Shown here: positions 51,857 through 60,021 of the stretch, one piece after another
Layout of the letters: every line of letters begins with the position of its first letter
Position numbering within the stretch: the first letter of the stretch is position 1
The notes under the pieces: generated by a model
What the model was told of the DNA's origin: nothing
Databases searched by the model: none
What the model saw: only the letters and a program-made list of their open reading frames with translations
Program-made: the position numbers and the translations under genes
Assembly (NCBI GenBank): GCA_051748085.1
Contig: JBNJHA010000001.1
Span: forward strand, 1-64,000
From: CAYNNQ01 sp051748085
Lineage (GTDB): Bacteria; Desulfobacterota; Desulfovibrionia; Desulfovibrionales; Desulfonatronovibrionaceae
Length of the DNA: 64,000 bases
Direction of reading: 5' to 3'

Positions 51857-52600
51857 ATGTCCCCTGAAAAGTCAGCAGCCGCTTGCCCCAATGCGGACAT
51901 CCCAAGAGAGATACAGACAAGATATACCCGAAATCTTGAAGCATTCACTCCCGAGGATCTGCGCAAGCTGAAAAAATCTTCGGTAATAATCCTCGGCGCT
52001 GGAGGTCTGGGCGGAAACATCCTGGAAATCCTGGCCAGAACCGGAGTCGGCCACATCACCGTCGTCGATGGAGACAATTTTGAAGCCAGCAATTTAAACC
52101 GGCAACTATTATGCACCGAAAAAAATTTAGGAGAAAACAAGGCCCGGGCTGCGGTTGAAAGAATAAGGCTCATCAATTCTGAGACCAAGGTCAACGCGCT
52201 TCCCGTTTTTTTAGATGACAATAGTTCGGCTACAAAAATATTATACAAGCACGATCTGGTAATTGACGCCCTGGGGGGAATAAATTCCAAAAAAATACTC
52301 CTGAAAACGGCAGGGAATGCGAACAAGCCCCTGGTTACCGGATTTGTCGCCGGCTGGACAGGACTTGCATCCACAGTACTCCCCGGAGAAACAGGACCAC
52401 TTTCTTTCTGGGAAGGGGAAGAGCAGGATGGCGCCGAAACCCGCCTCGGCTGCATTGCTCCGGTGACCACCCTGATCGCTTCCGTACAATCGGCCGAAAC
52501 GCTCCGTTTTTTGTCCGGTTCCCCTCCGCGCCTGTCCGGCGGTATTTTGTGCGTGGACATGGGTGATATGACCTTTAATTTCATGCGCATCAAAAAATAA
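51857..52600 (+). CDS. ThiF/MoeB/HesA-family carrier-activating enzyme
   Basis: 247 aa. The adenylation domain has VIILGAGGLGGNILEILARTGVGHITVVDGD, NLNRQLLCTE and VIDALGG. The two CxxC zinc pairs of MoeB are not evident and the protein lacks a rhodanese tail, so it is a compact E1-like form. It should adenylate the Gly-Gly end of the carrier encoded two bases upstream. Confidence 0.88.
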   Translation: MSPEKSAAACPNADIPREIQTRYTRNLEAFTPEDLRKLKKSSVIILGAGGLGGNILEILARTGVGHITVVDGDNFEASNLNRQLLCTEKNLGENKARAAVERIRLINSETKVNALPVFLDDNSSATKILYKHDLVIDALGGINSKKILLKTAGNANKPLVTGFVAGWTGLASTVLPGETGPLSFWEGEEQDGAETRLGCIAPVTTLIASVQSAETLRFLSGSPPRLSGGILCVDMGDMTFNFMRIKK

Positions 52601-52636
52601 TTCAAAATACTGCCCGGCAAAAAAACGAGTATCGTC

Positions 52637-54121
52637 ATGAATTCTGAAGCACTTCACCATTTTAATGTGGCTTTAATCCATCCCGGAGAAATTATACAAA
52701 ATATTTTTTCCCTGGCCCGGGAATACGATCTTCAGGCTTTTTTCCCGGAGATACAACTAATTGGAATAACCGGAGAAGGGCTTAGTGAAGAGCAAAAGCA
52801 CATTGCGGATGCCGCGGGGATAAAAATATATCCGGACTATCGGCGAATGCTGGACAAAGACGAAAACATCGACACGATAGTTATCCTGAAAAATGATCCG
52901 AAGTTACTAAAAAGGCTCAGAGAGGAATTAAGCCCGGAGGTTTCCATTCTCGACTATCGCGCGGCACTCTTCATTTGGGAAGTGGTTGTCCAGGAGCGGC
53001 TATGTCTGAGTTGCCAGACACATCTCTCGCACACTCAAACGCTGCTTCGGACTATTCTGGATGAAGTCCGGGAAGATATCCTCCTGCTCGATGTAAATAA
53101 AAAAATAGTAGACGTTAATCAGAATGTTTACCTTAGGCTGGGTTTGGATAAAGAAGATTTAATCGGCCAACCCTGCTGGAAGACATGGTCCAGGGACGGC
53201 GAATCATGCAAAGATAAAAAATATCCGTGTCCCTTCGACACTGTACTTAAAACCGGTAAAAAAGCTGAAGCACTGCATACAAGGGTCGACAATCAGGGAC
53301 ACCTCAGTTATTTTCGCGTTTACGTCTATCCGATTACAAACGCGCAAAATCAAATCACAAATCTCGTGGAAATGCGCCGGGACATCACGCACAGGACATA
53401 CATGGAAAAACGTCTGCAGCAATCGGAAAAACTTGCGGCAATCGGAGAACTTTCCACCTATATCGCTCATGAAATAAGAAACCCGCTGTTCGCCATAGGC
53501 GGTTTTGCCAACTCACTTTTACGCGTCCCGGAACTGGGGAAAAAGGCCCGAAAAAAAGTGCAGATTATTTTGGACGAATCAAAACGCCTGGACGGAATTC
53601 TAAAAAGCATTCTCAATTTTGCCCGGCCCACAGAAGCGAAAACAACTGAAGTGGACGTAAATAAAATCGTCACACAGACCATGGATTTGATGGAAATCGG
53701 ATGCAGAAAGCAGCGGATCGAAGTCAATATGCATCTTCAGGAAGACTTGGCTCAGGCCAGGGGCAATCCGGAATTCATAAAACAAGGACTTATAAATATT
53801 GTAAAAAACGCTATGGAAGTCATGCCTGAAGGCGGAATGCTGGACATAAAAACTTCTATTTGCGACCAGTATATCTGCATAATGGTTATAGATTCGGGAC
53901 CGGGAATTGCGGCAGGAATACAGGAAAAAATATTCAATCCTTTTTTCAGCACCAAAGAAAAGGGGTCCGGACTCGGTCTGGCAATGACCAAAAAAACCAT
54001 CGAGGACATGGGCGGAAAAGTGGAGCTGAAAAGCAAGCCGGACGAAGGCACCTGCGTAACCCTTTTGTTGCCCCCGGTCCTGGCTCTGGAGACTCAAAAA
54101 GATCCTAATGTCAATATATAA
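52637..54121 (+). CDS. PAS-domain histidine kinase with Rossmann-like N-terminus
   Basis: 494 aa, no membrane segments. Residues 1-125 resemble a small Rossmann-like sensor region (VALIHPGEIIQNIFS, KDENIDTIVILKNDP). A PAS domain (about 135-255) carries the cysteine-rich segment PCWKTWSRDGESCKDKKYPC, which might bind metal or heme or sense redox. The kinase core is canonical: IAHEIRNPLFAIGGFANS, an N-box (INIVKNAMEVM), and ending GSGLGLAMTKKTIEDMGG. No partner regulator is adjacent. Its place after the aor cluster suggests a redox or aldehyde cue (inference). Confidence 0.88.
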   Translation: MNSEALHHFNVALIHPGEIIQNIFSLAREYDLQAFFPEIQLIGITGEGLSEEQKHIADAAGIKIYPDYRRMLDKDENIDTIVILKNDPKLLKRLREELSPEVSILDYRAALFIWEVVVQERLCLSCQTHLSHTQTLLRTILDEVREDILLLDVNKKIVDVNQNVYLRLGLDKEDLIGQPCWKTWSRDGESCKDKKYPCPFDTVLKTGKKAEALHTRVDNQGHLSYFRVYVYPITNAQNQITNLVEMRRDITHRTYMEKRLQQSEKLAAIGELSTYIAHEIRNPLFAIGGFANSLLRVPELGKKARKKVQIILDESKRLDGILKSILNFARPTEAKTTEVDVNKIVTQTMDLMEIGCRKQRIEVNMHLQEDLAQARGNPEFIKQGLINIVKNAMEVMPEGGMLDIKTSICDQYICIMVIDSGPGIAAGIQEKIFNPFFSTKEKGSGLGLAMTKKTIEDMGGKVELKSKPDEGTCVTLLLPPVLALETQKDPNVNI

Positions 54122-54132
54122 AGGAGAAATAA

Positions 54133-54747
54133 ATGCCTTCGATTGTACTGGCCACGGGCAACCGGGGAAAAATAAGAGAACTTGAAGCCACTCTGGCAAA
54201 AACGCACCCGGATATCAGAATTCTAGGCCTGACAGACTTTCCGGAAATAGGAGACATACCGGAAACCGGAGAAACATTTTCAGAAAATGCACAGCAAAAG
54301 GCCGAGGCAGTTTGCCGGCACACAAATCTGGTCAGCCTGGCTGATGATTCCGGCCTGGTCGTGCCGGCTCTGAACGGAGAACCCGGCATATATTCAGCCC
54401 GTTACAGCGGAGCAAAAGCCAGTGACGCGGACAACAATCAGAAACTTTTGCAAAAAATGGCCGGTTTTAAAAATGAACAACGCAAGGCATACTTTCATTG
54501 CGTGCTGACCGCCTGCGCCCCGAACGGTGCCCTGATCTCCGCCGAGGGGCAATGGTCGGGACAAATTGCCAGCTCTCCCCGGGGAGACAACGGCTTCGGT
54601 TACGACCCTTTATTCGTAGATCCGGAAAAAGGATGCACCGCGGCCCAAATGACAAACGAAGAAAAATTAAAACGCAGTCATAGGAGCAAGGCCCTGCATA
54701 GACTGCTGGACTTATGGCCCGAATTCTGGCAACGGGCAAATCCTTAA
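54133..54747 (+). CDS. rdgB: Non-canonical purine NTP pyrophosphatase, RdgB/HAM1 family
   Basis: 204 aa. Motifs are LATGNRGKIRELEATL, SLADDSGLVVPALNGEPGIYSARYSG and DNGFGYDPLFV. It hydrolyses ITP, XTP and their deoxy forms to keep deaminated purines out of nucleic acids. AAAGGAG precedes the ATG, 11 bases after the kinase stop. Confidence 0.95.
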   Translation: MPSIVLATGNRGKIRELEATLAKTHPDIRILGLTDFPEIGDIPETGETFSENAQQKAEAVCRHTNLVSLADDSGLVVPALNGEPGIYSARYSGAKASDADNNQKLLQKMAGFKNEQRKAYFHCVLTACAPNGALISAEGQWSGQIASSPRGDNGFGYDPLFVDPEKGCTAAQMTNEEKLKRSHRSKALHRLLDLWPEFWQRANP

Positions 54748-54847
54748 ACGCAATTTTTGTTTTTCGCCCGATTATGCTTGACAGCAAAGCTTAAAATAGA
54801 GTGTTCATCTGTAGCTGCAAAACTAAAACGAAAAAACGGATTTAAAT

Positions 54848-56671
54848 ATGTGTGGAATTATCGGCTATACCGGACACAGGCCGGCCGTACCGTTGATAAT
54901 TGAAGGCCTGGCCAGTTTGGAATACCGGGGATACGATTCTTCCGGTCTGGCCTATATCCATCGGGATGAGATAAGTCTCTTCCGGGCGCCGGGCAAATTA
55001 GGCGCATTGGAGCATAAACTCTCCTGTCAGGAGACAATGATGCCGACGTGCGCCATTGGCCATACCAGATGGGCTACACATGGAATCCCCGACGAAAAAA
55101 ACGCCCACCCCCATCTGGATTCTTCGGAAGAAATCGCTCTGGTGCACAACGGAATCATAGAAAATTACCGCGAAATTAAAGAGCGACTTTTAAACAAGGG
55201 CTACCGGTTCAACTCCGATACGGACACTGAAGTCATTGCCCAATTGATTGGGCATAAGCTGAAAAAAGAAAAGACGATGATCAGGGCCATGGCCGATGCC
55301 CTGCGGGAACTTCAGGGAGCTTACGCCATAGTCCTTATCTCCCGCAGCGATCCGAACAGAATATGGGCCTGCCGCAATTCAAGTCCACTTCTTCTGGGGT
55401 CCGGTACCGGAGAAAATTTTGTCGCTTCCGACATCCCGGCTTTTCTGCGCTATACCAAGGAAGTGGTTTTTTTGGAGGACGGTGAACTGGTGGAGATGGA
55501 CGCCCGTTCATGGAAAATTTACAATCTTGCGGATCTGGAAAAAAAACAAAAAAAGACAAATCATATATCCTGGGATATACAGGCTGCTCAAAAAAGCGGC
55601 TTTAAACACTTCATGCTCAAAGAAATCCTTGAGCAGCCCAAGGTCATTACCGACTGCCTGGCCGGCCGGCTGGACCGGAACGCTGAAAATATCCACCTGC
55701 CGGAGCTTGAGGCCTTGCCTCTTCCCGAACGGGTACATATAGTAGCCTGCGGCACATCATTTCATGCCGGCCTGTGGGCCAAATACATTATCGAAAAAAC
55801 AGCCGGCATTGCGGTAAATGTGGATATTGCCTCCGAATTCAGATATAGGCAGCCAATAATCAAAGAAAAGGATATTGTCCTGGCAATAAGTCAATCCGGG
55901 GAAACCGCGGATACCCTGGCCGGAATCCGGATGGCCCGGGAACGGGGAGTGCACGTGCTCGGATTGTGCAATGTCCTCGGGTCCAGCGTCGCCCGGGAAT
56001 CTGATCAGACCCTGTATACCCAGGCGGGGCCGGAAATAAGCGTTGCTTCAACTAAAGCCATGTGCTCCCAGCTGGTACTGCTATATTTGCTCGGGCTTTA
56101 CTGGGGAAAGCGCAGCCAAAAACTAAAACAATCTGAATTGGCCACATTACTGCGCAAGCTGCTGTCCCTGCCGGATATCCTGGAATCCGAACTTCCGCGC
56201 ATGCGGGAAAAGGCGGCCGCGCTTACCCGTGAATACGCAGGAATGGACCATTTTTTCTATCTTGGGCGCGGACCCGGCTTCCCGCTGGCTTTGGAAGGGG
56301 CCCTCAAACTGAAGGAAATCTCCTACATCCACGCCGAGGGCTATGCCGCGGGCGAGATGAAGCATGGCCCTATAGCCCTTATAGAACCCGAATTTCCCAC
56401 CTTGGCTTTGGCCATGGAAGATGAATTGCTGCCCAAAGTGGTCTCCAACTTGCAAGAAATCATGGCCAGGGACGGAAAAATAATTGTACTCACGGATGCC
56501 GACTTTGATCTGAATGTCGATCATGTCTGGGAGCTCCCCAAAATCAAGGGCGATCTGAGCGCTTTTTTTGTTCTGCCCGCCCTGCAGCTATTTGCTTATG
56601 AGGCAGCGGTCTATCTGGGAAAAGATGTGGATCAACCCAGGAATCTTGCCAAAAGCGTGACAGTGGAATGA
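54848..56671 (+). CDS. glmS: Glutamine--fructose-6-phosphate aminotransferase (isomerizing)
   Basis: 607 aa. The N-terminal Ntn-type glutaminase starts MCGIIGYTGHRP, with Cys2 as nucleophile, plus EYRGYDSSGLAY and GHTRWATHG. Two SIS isomerase domains follow (VACGTSFHAGLWAKYIIE; FYLGRGPGFPLALEGALKLKE) and the usual C-terminus PRNLAKSVTVE. It makes glucosamine-6-phosphate for peptidoglycan and LPS. Its stop overlaps the next start by four bases. No glmS ribozyme is visible upstream. Confidence 0.97.
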   Translation: MCGIIGYTGHRPAVPLIIEGLASLEYRGYDSSGLAYIHRDEISLFRAPGKLGALEHKLSCQETMMPTCAIGHTRWATHGIPDEKNAHPHLDSSEEIALVHNGIIENYREIKERLLNKGYRFNSDTDTEVIAQLIGHKLKKEKTMIRAMADALRELQGAYAIVLISRSDPNRIWACRNSSPLLLGSGTGENFVASDIPAFLRYTKEVVFLEDGELVEMDARSWKIYNLADLEKKQKKTNHISWDIQAAQKSGFKHFMLKEILEQPKVITDCLAGRLDRNAENIHLPELEALPLPERVHIVACGTSFHAGLWAKYIIEKTAGIAVNVDIASEFRYRQPIIKEKDIVLAISQSGETADTLAGIRMARERGVHVLGLCNVLGSSVARESDQTLYTQAGPEISVASTKAMCSQLVLLYLLGLYWGKRSQKLKQSELATLLRKLLSLPDILESELPRMREKAAALTREYAGMDHFFYLGRGPGFPLALEGALKLKEISYIHAEGYAAGEMKHGPIALIEPEFPTLALAMEDELLPKVVSNLQEIMARDGKIIVLTDADFDLNVDHVWELPKIKGDLSAFFVLPALQLFAYEAAVYLGKDVDQPRNLAKSVTVE

Positions 56672-58410
56672 CAAGAAACACCTCATTCATCCTTTGCATC
56701 ATATTTGTGTATGCCTTTGCCTTTCCGGCATGGGCGGGTCCCGCCCGTGATTTCAAACAGGGCTGGCAAGCTTTTCACGCCCTGAATAAAAACCCGGAAA
56801 AAAGCCGCTATCGCTCCTATTGGATGGAAGTCAAAAATCATTTCTTAAAAGCCTACAAAACCTCCCCCCGGGGATCATATGCTCCGAAATCTCTTTATTA
56901 TCTAGGCCGCACTTATGAAGAACTGGCCAAGCGCTCATACCTTAAATCCGACTTTCTGCAGGCTATTGATTACTACCAAAGGGAAATTAATCGTTTTCCG
57001 GACCACTCCTGGACCGATGATGCACAAATGCATAAGGCACTTATATACAAGGAACACCTGAAGGATCCCGCACAGGCGTATATAGAATTTTTAAAAATCG
57101 TGCATAACTATCCACAGGGTGATATGCGCCCCAAAGCGGAAAAAATGCTCGGAGAAATGGACAGCAAAAACGCCGGAAAGATAAAAAAAGAGCCGCAACC
57201 CAACAAAAACTCGAAAAAAGAAAAAACGTCGAAAACAGCATCCGCTTCTAAAAAAGAAGCAGCATCCGCAAAAAAACGGGGGGCATCCCTTAAATTGCAG
57301 GATATCCGGCATTGGAGCAGTGATGATTATACCCGGGTGGTAATAGACCTGGAAGATGAAACCGAATACTACCACAAAATGTTGAAGCCAGACCCTGATC
57401 TGGGCACTCCGCACAGACTGTTCATTGATCTGTCTGATACCAGGCTGGGAGCGCAGGCAACCAGAAAAGAAAAGATAGAAGACGGAATCCTGGAAAAGAT
57501 CCGGGCTGCTCAATACAGGGATGATAAAGCCCGTGTGGTTCTTGACATACAAAAATTGAATAAATTCAGGGTATTTTCATTGCAGAATCCTTTCCGGATA
57601 GTTGTCGATGTCTATGCCCCGGAGAGCATAAAGACTCGGGCCAAGCCTTCCCAAAAGGTCACGTTGAGCAAGGACAGCAAAAAATTTGCCGAAAACAGCC
57701 TTTTGGAACAGCTGGGACTTTCCGTGGAAACCATTATGCTCGACCCCGGGCATGGCGGCAAGGATCCCGGAGCAGTGAGCGCCGGAATTATGGAAAAGGA
57801 TTTGAATCTTAAAATATCACGCATTCTGGGAAAAATTCTTGAAAAAAAAGGATTCAGGGTTATTTATACTCGAACCGACGACACTTTTATTCCTTTGGAG
57901 GAACGAACAGCAATGGCCAATTCCCAAAAGGCCGATCTGTTTATCTCCATCCATTGCAATGCGCATAACAGCCACCGAATACGCGGTTTTGAAGTATATT
58001 ATCTGAACCTGGCCAAGTCCAAGGATGCGGTGCGGGTTGCCGCCCGGGAAAATTCGATCTCGGAAAAGAAAATCAGTGATTTGCAATACATACTGACTGA
58101 CCTGATGCTCAACTCCAAAATCAATGAATCACGGGACTTGGCCGGATCTGTGCATAAATCCGCATTAAAATCAGGTCGACAATTGTACTCTGGACTTAAC
58201 GACCACGGAGTGCGCGAGGCCCCGTTTTATGTACTTATGGGCGCGAAAATGCCCGCCATCCTGGTCGAACTCGGATATATAACCAACAGTCAGGACCGGG
58301 CCAGACTCACAAGCAAAAAATTTCTGACCCGTATGGCCAATGGTCTTGTTCAAGGCATCCTGGACTACAAAAAAGAAGTAGAGCAGTATGCCAATCTGGA
58401 AAACAAATAA
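56668..58410 (+). CDS. N-acetylmuramoyl-L-alanine amidase with TPR-like and AMIN domains
   Basis: 580 aa. A signal peptide (ILCIIFVYAFAFPAWAG) is followed by a TPR-like helical region (about 30-165), a Lys/Ser-rich linker, an AMIN domain (about 210-325: RHWSSDDYTRVVIDLEDETEYY) and an Amidase_3 catalytic domain (TIMLDPGHGGKDPGAV, ERTAMANSQKADLFISIHCNAH, MGAKMPAILVELGYITN). It cleaves the stem peptide from muramic acid during cell separation. It is coupled to glmS by ATGA overlap, linking wall synthesis and remodelling. Confidence 0.93.
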   Translation: MTRNTSFILCIIFVYAFAFPAWAGPARDFKQGWQAFHALNKNPEKSRYRSYWMEVKNHFLKAYKTSPRGSYAPKSLYYLGRTYEELAKRSYLKSDFLQAIDYYQREINRFPDHSWTDDAQMHKALIYKEHLKDPAQAYIEFLKIVHNYPQGDMRPKAEKMLGEMDSKNAGKIKKEPQPNKNSKKEKTSKTASASKKEAASAKKRGASLKLQDIRHWSSDDYTRVVIDLEDETEYYHKMLKPDPDLGTPHRLFIDLSDTRLGAQATRKEKIEDGILEKIRAAQYRDDKARVVLDIQKLNKFRVFSLQNPFRIVVDVYAPESIKTRAKPSQKVTLSKDSKKFAENSLLEQLGLSVETIMLDPGHGGKDPGAVSAGIMEKDLNLKISRILGKILEKKGFRVIYTRTDDTFIPLEERTAMANSQKADLFISIHCNAHNSHRIRGFEVYYLNLAKSKDAVRVAARENSISEKKISDLQYILTDLMLNSKINESRDLAGSVHKSALKSGRQLYSGLNDHGVREAPFYVLMGAKMPAILVELGYITNSQDRARLTSKKFLTRMANGLVQGILDYKKEVEQYANLENK

Positions 58411-58458
58411 CTTCCTTTTTGTGTTTAAAAATTTTACCCGCAACTGAAATTAAATATC

Positions 58459-59235
58459 ATGCCCAGATGGATTAAAAACAAACTTCCGGAATTTGTCCGG
58501 GACGTACTTCGTGATTTTTGCATTGTAAGCCGACAACTGGACACGGCCTTCGATCATTACGATAAAAGCGGCGACCTTTCTTTCAGTTTGTTTCACGAAC
58601 TTGTCGGAGATGAAATGGACAAGGGACAGATATGGCGACTTAAGGATACCGCGCACACCCTTTTCAGAAACGATGCCGAGTATTCGGCAATAGGACGTTA
58701 TTTGGACTGGAGCATAGGATATATATTTCATGAATGCATAAAACTCCGCGAGGATATCTATCAGCAGGAAACATACCGTCCGTGGTTTCACTCAATGCAA
58801 AAGGACAATGAGCTCTCCCCGGAAGAAAGACTGGTGAGCAAGGAACTTCTGCACTTGATAGATCAAACCAGAGAAAGTATAAGAAGAGAAGTTAATCGAG
58901 TCCGGTTCATACTTTTTCACTGTAGACGCCTGTTTATCCTTTACCTGCCAAGGCATTGTGAAAACGAACTCTTGGCCCGCTTTTTCTTTGAACAGGAAAA
59001 TTTGGTGCGCACAATATTTAAAGCCGACTACGAAGAACTTACGCGGGCAGTCTATCCCGAGCATCCGGAAAAAATGTATCTGCTGGCGGCTTCCAGTCTA
59101 CGCAAGGGAGGTTGGTTGGAGAGGGCGGAAGAAGCCGCGCAAAAATCGGCTAACATTAATCCCAGGAACAAACTGCTGTTGCAAGAAAAAAAAATAATTG
59201 CTAACATGAAGAAACAATTCGGGACACATATTTAA
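58459..59235 (+). CDS. Conserved hypothetical protein with helical, TPR-like C-terminus
   Basis: 258 aa, no signal peptide and largely alpha-helical. Visible features are FHELVGDEMDKGQIWRLKDTAHTLF, TRESIRREVNRVRFILFHCRRLFILYLPRHCENE and a C-terminal LRKGGWLERAEEAAQKSANINPRNKLLL, which reads like one TPR unit. I do not recognise a family. It lies between the amidase and a LysM lipoprotein, on the same strand with short gaps, so an envelope-related role is possible but unproven. Confidence 0.75.
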   Translation: MPRWIKNKLPEFVRDVLRDFCIVSRQLDTAFDHYDKSGDLSFSLFHELVGDEMDKGQIWRLKDTAHTLFRNDAEYSAIGRYLDWSIGYIFHECIKLREDIYQQETYRPWFHSMQKDNELSPEERLVSKELLHLIDQTRESIRREVNRVRFILFHCRRLFILYLPRHCENELLARFFFEQENLVRTIFKADYEELTRAVYPEHPEKMYLLAASSLRKGGWLERAEEAAQKSANINPRNKLLLQEKKIIANMKKQFGTHI

Positions 59236-59260
59236 CAATAACTTATCGAGGAGGCCATGT

Positions 59261-59752
59261 ATGAAAAAGTATCTACTGCTGGCGACCATGTTACTGGCTT
59301 TGTTTGCCTTTGGTTGCGCCAAAAAACAGGTCGAAACCTGCCCGGAAAAGGAACCGGTGGCCGAAGAAAAAGCCCCGGTGGTAGTCGAGGAGGAAGTCGT
59401 TGTTGAGGAGGAAGTGGTTGAGCCTACAGCTATGGAAATCTATGAAGCCAATTACGCAGCACTTCCCAAGGAACACACGGTTAAAAAAGGCGAATGCCTG
59501 TGGTGGATCGCTGAATACAAGGAAATTTACAACGATCCTTTTATGTGGCCCCTGATTTATAAGGCAAATCGGGACAAGATTGACAATCCGGACCTTATCT
59601 ATCCGGATCAAGAATTTTCCATCCCAAGACAGTTCGATCTGGAAGAAGTCAAGGAAAACCGCAGCAAGGCTGGAGCGCCCAAGCCATACCTGCCGCCCCG
59701 TGATGCAAATATTCCGGCTGAAATCAGGGCCGATCTGGGGTGGAGTTTCTAG
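59261..59752 (+). CDS. LysM-domain lipoprotein
   Basis: 163 aa. AGGAGG lies eight bases before the ATG. The signal peptide ends FAFGC|A. A low-complexity acidic linker (repeated VVEEEV) is followed by a LysM domain (HTVKKGECLWWIAEYKEIYNDPFMWPLIYKANRDKI, PDLIYPDQEFSIP) that should bind peptidoglycan. This arrangement is common in delta-proteobacterial envelope proteins. A terminator follows. Confidence 0.9.
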   Translation: MKKYLLLATMLLALFAFGCAKKQVETCPEKEPVAEEKAPVVVEEEVVVEEEVVEPTAMEIYEANYAALPKEHTVKKGECLWWIAEYKEIYNDPFMWPLIYKANRDKIDNPDLIYPDQEFSIPRQFDLEEVKENRSKAGAPKPYLPPRDANIPAEIRADLGWSF

Positions 59753-59778
59753 ACATTCTTTACATCTGTTTCATAAAG

Positions 59779-59807
59779 CCCCGGTCTTGAAACCGGGGTT
59801 TTTTTTT
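59779..59807 (+). terminator. Rho-independent terminator after the LysM lipoprotein gene
   Basis: CCCCGGT (59779-59785) pairs with ACCGGGG (59792-59798) and is followed by nine T. It lies 27 bases after the stop codon. Confidence 0.92.
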
Positions 59808-60021
59808 GCTTCTTCCGGTTCGAGAGTACGTGGCCCGGAAGAGGCTTAAAACCATAGGAATAGCCAGTTGGATCTTCGAGGGAATGCATGGATTTTGCAA
59901 GTTATTCTTCTGATCTTTCCCAAAAATTTGCTTAACGAATACCGCCACGCAAACTTTACAATCCTCCGCTATACGCGATAATATATTTTTTTGATGCTTA
60001 CTGACAAAAGGAGCCAAGGCC

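Noticed and set aside
54778..54800. TTGACA followed by TAAAAT before glmS as a promoter
   Set aside because: The spacing between the two hexamers is only about eight bases, too short for a sigma-70 promoter.
54680..54847. Possible glmS ribozyme upstream of glmS
   Set aside because: The space is too short, the upstream gene ends at 54747, and the conserved ribozyme core is not seen.
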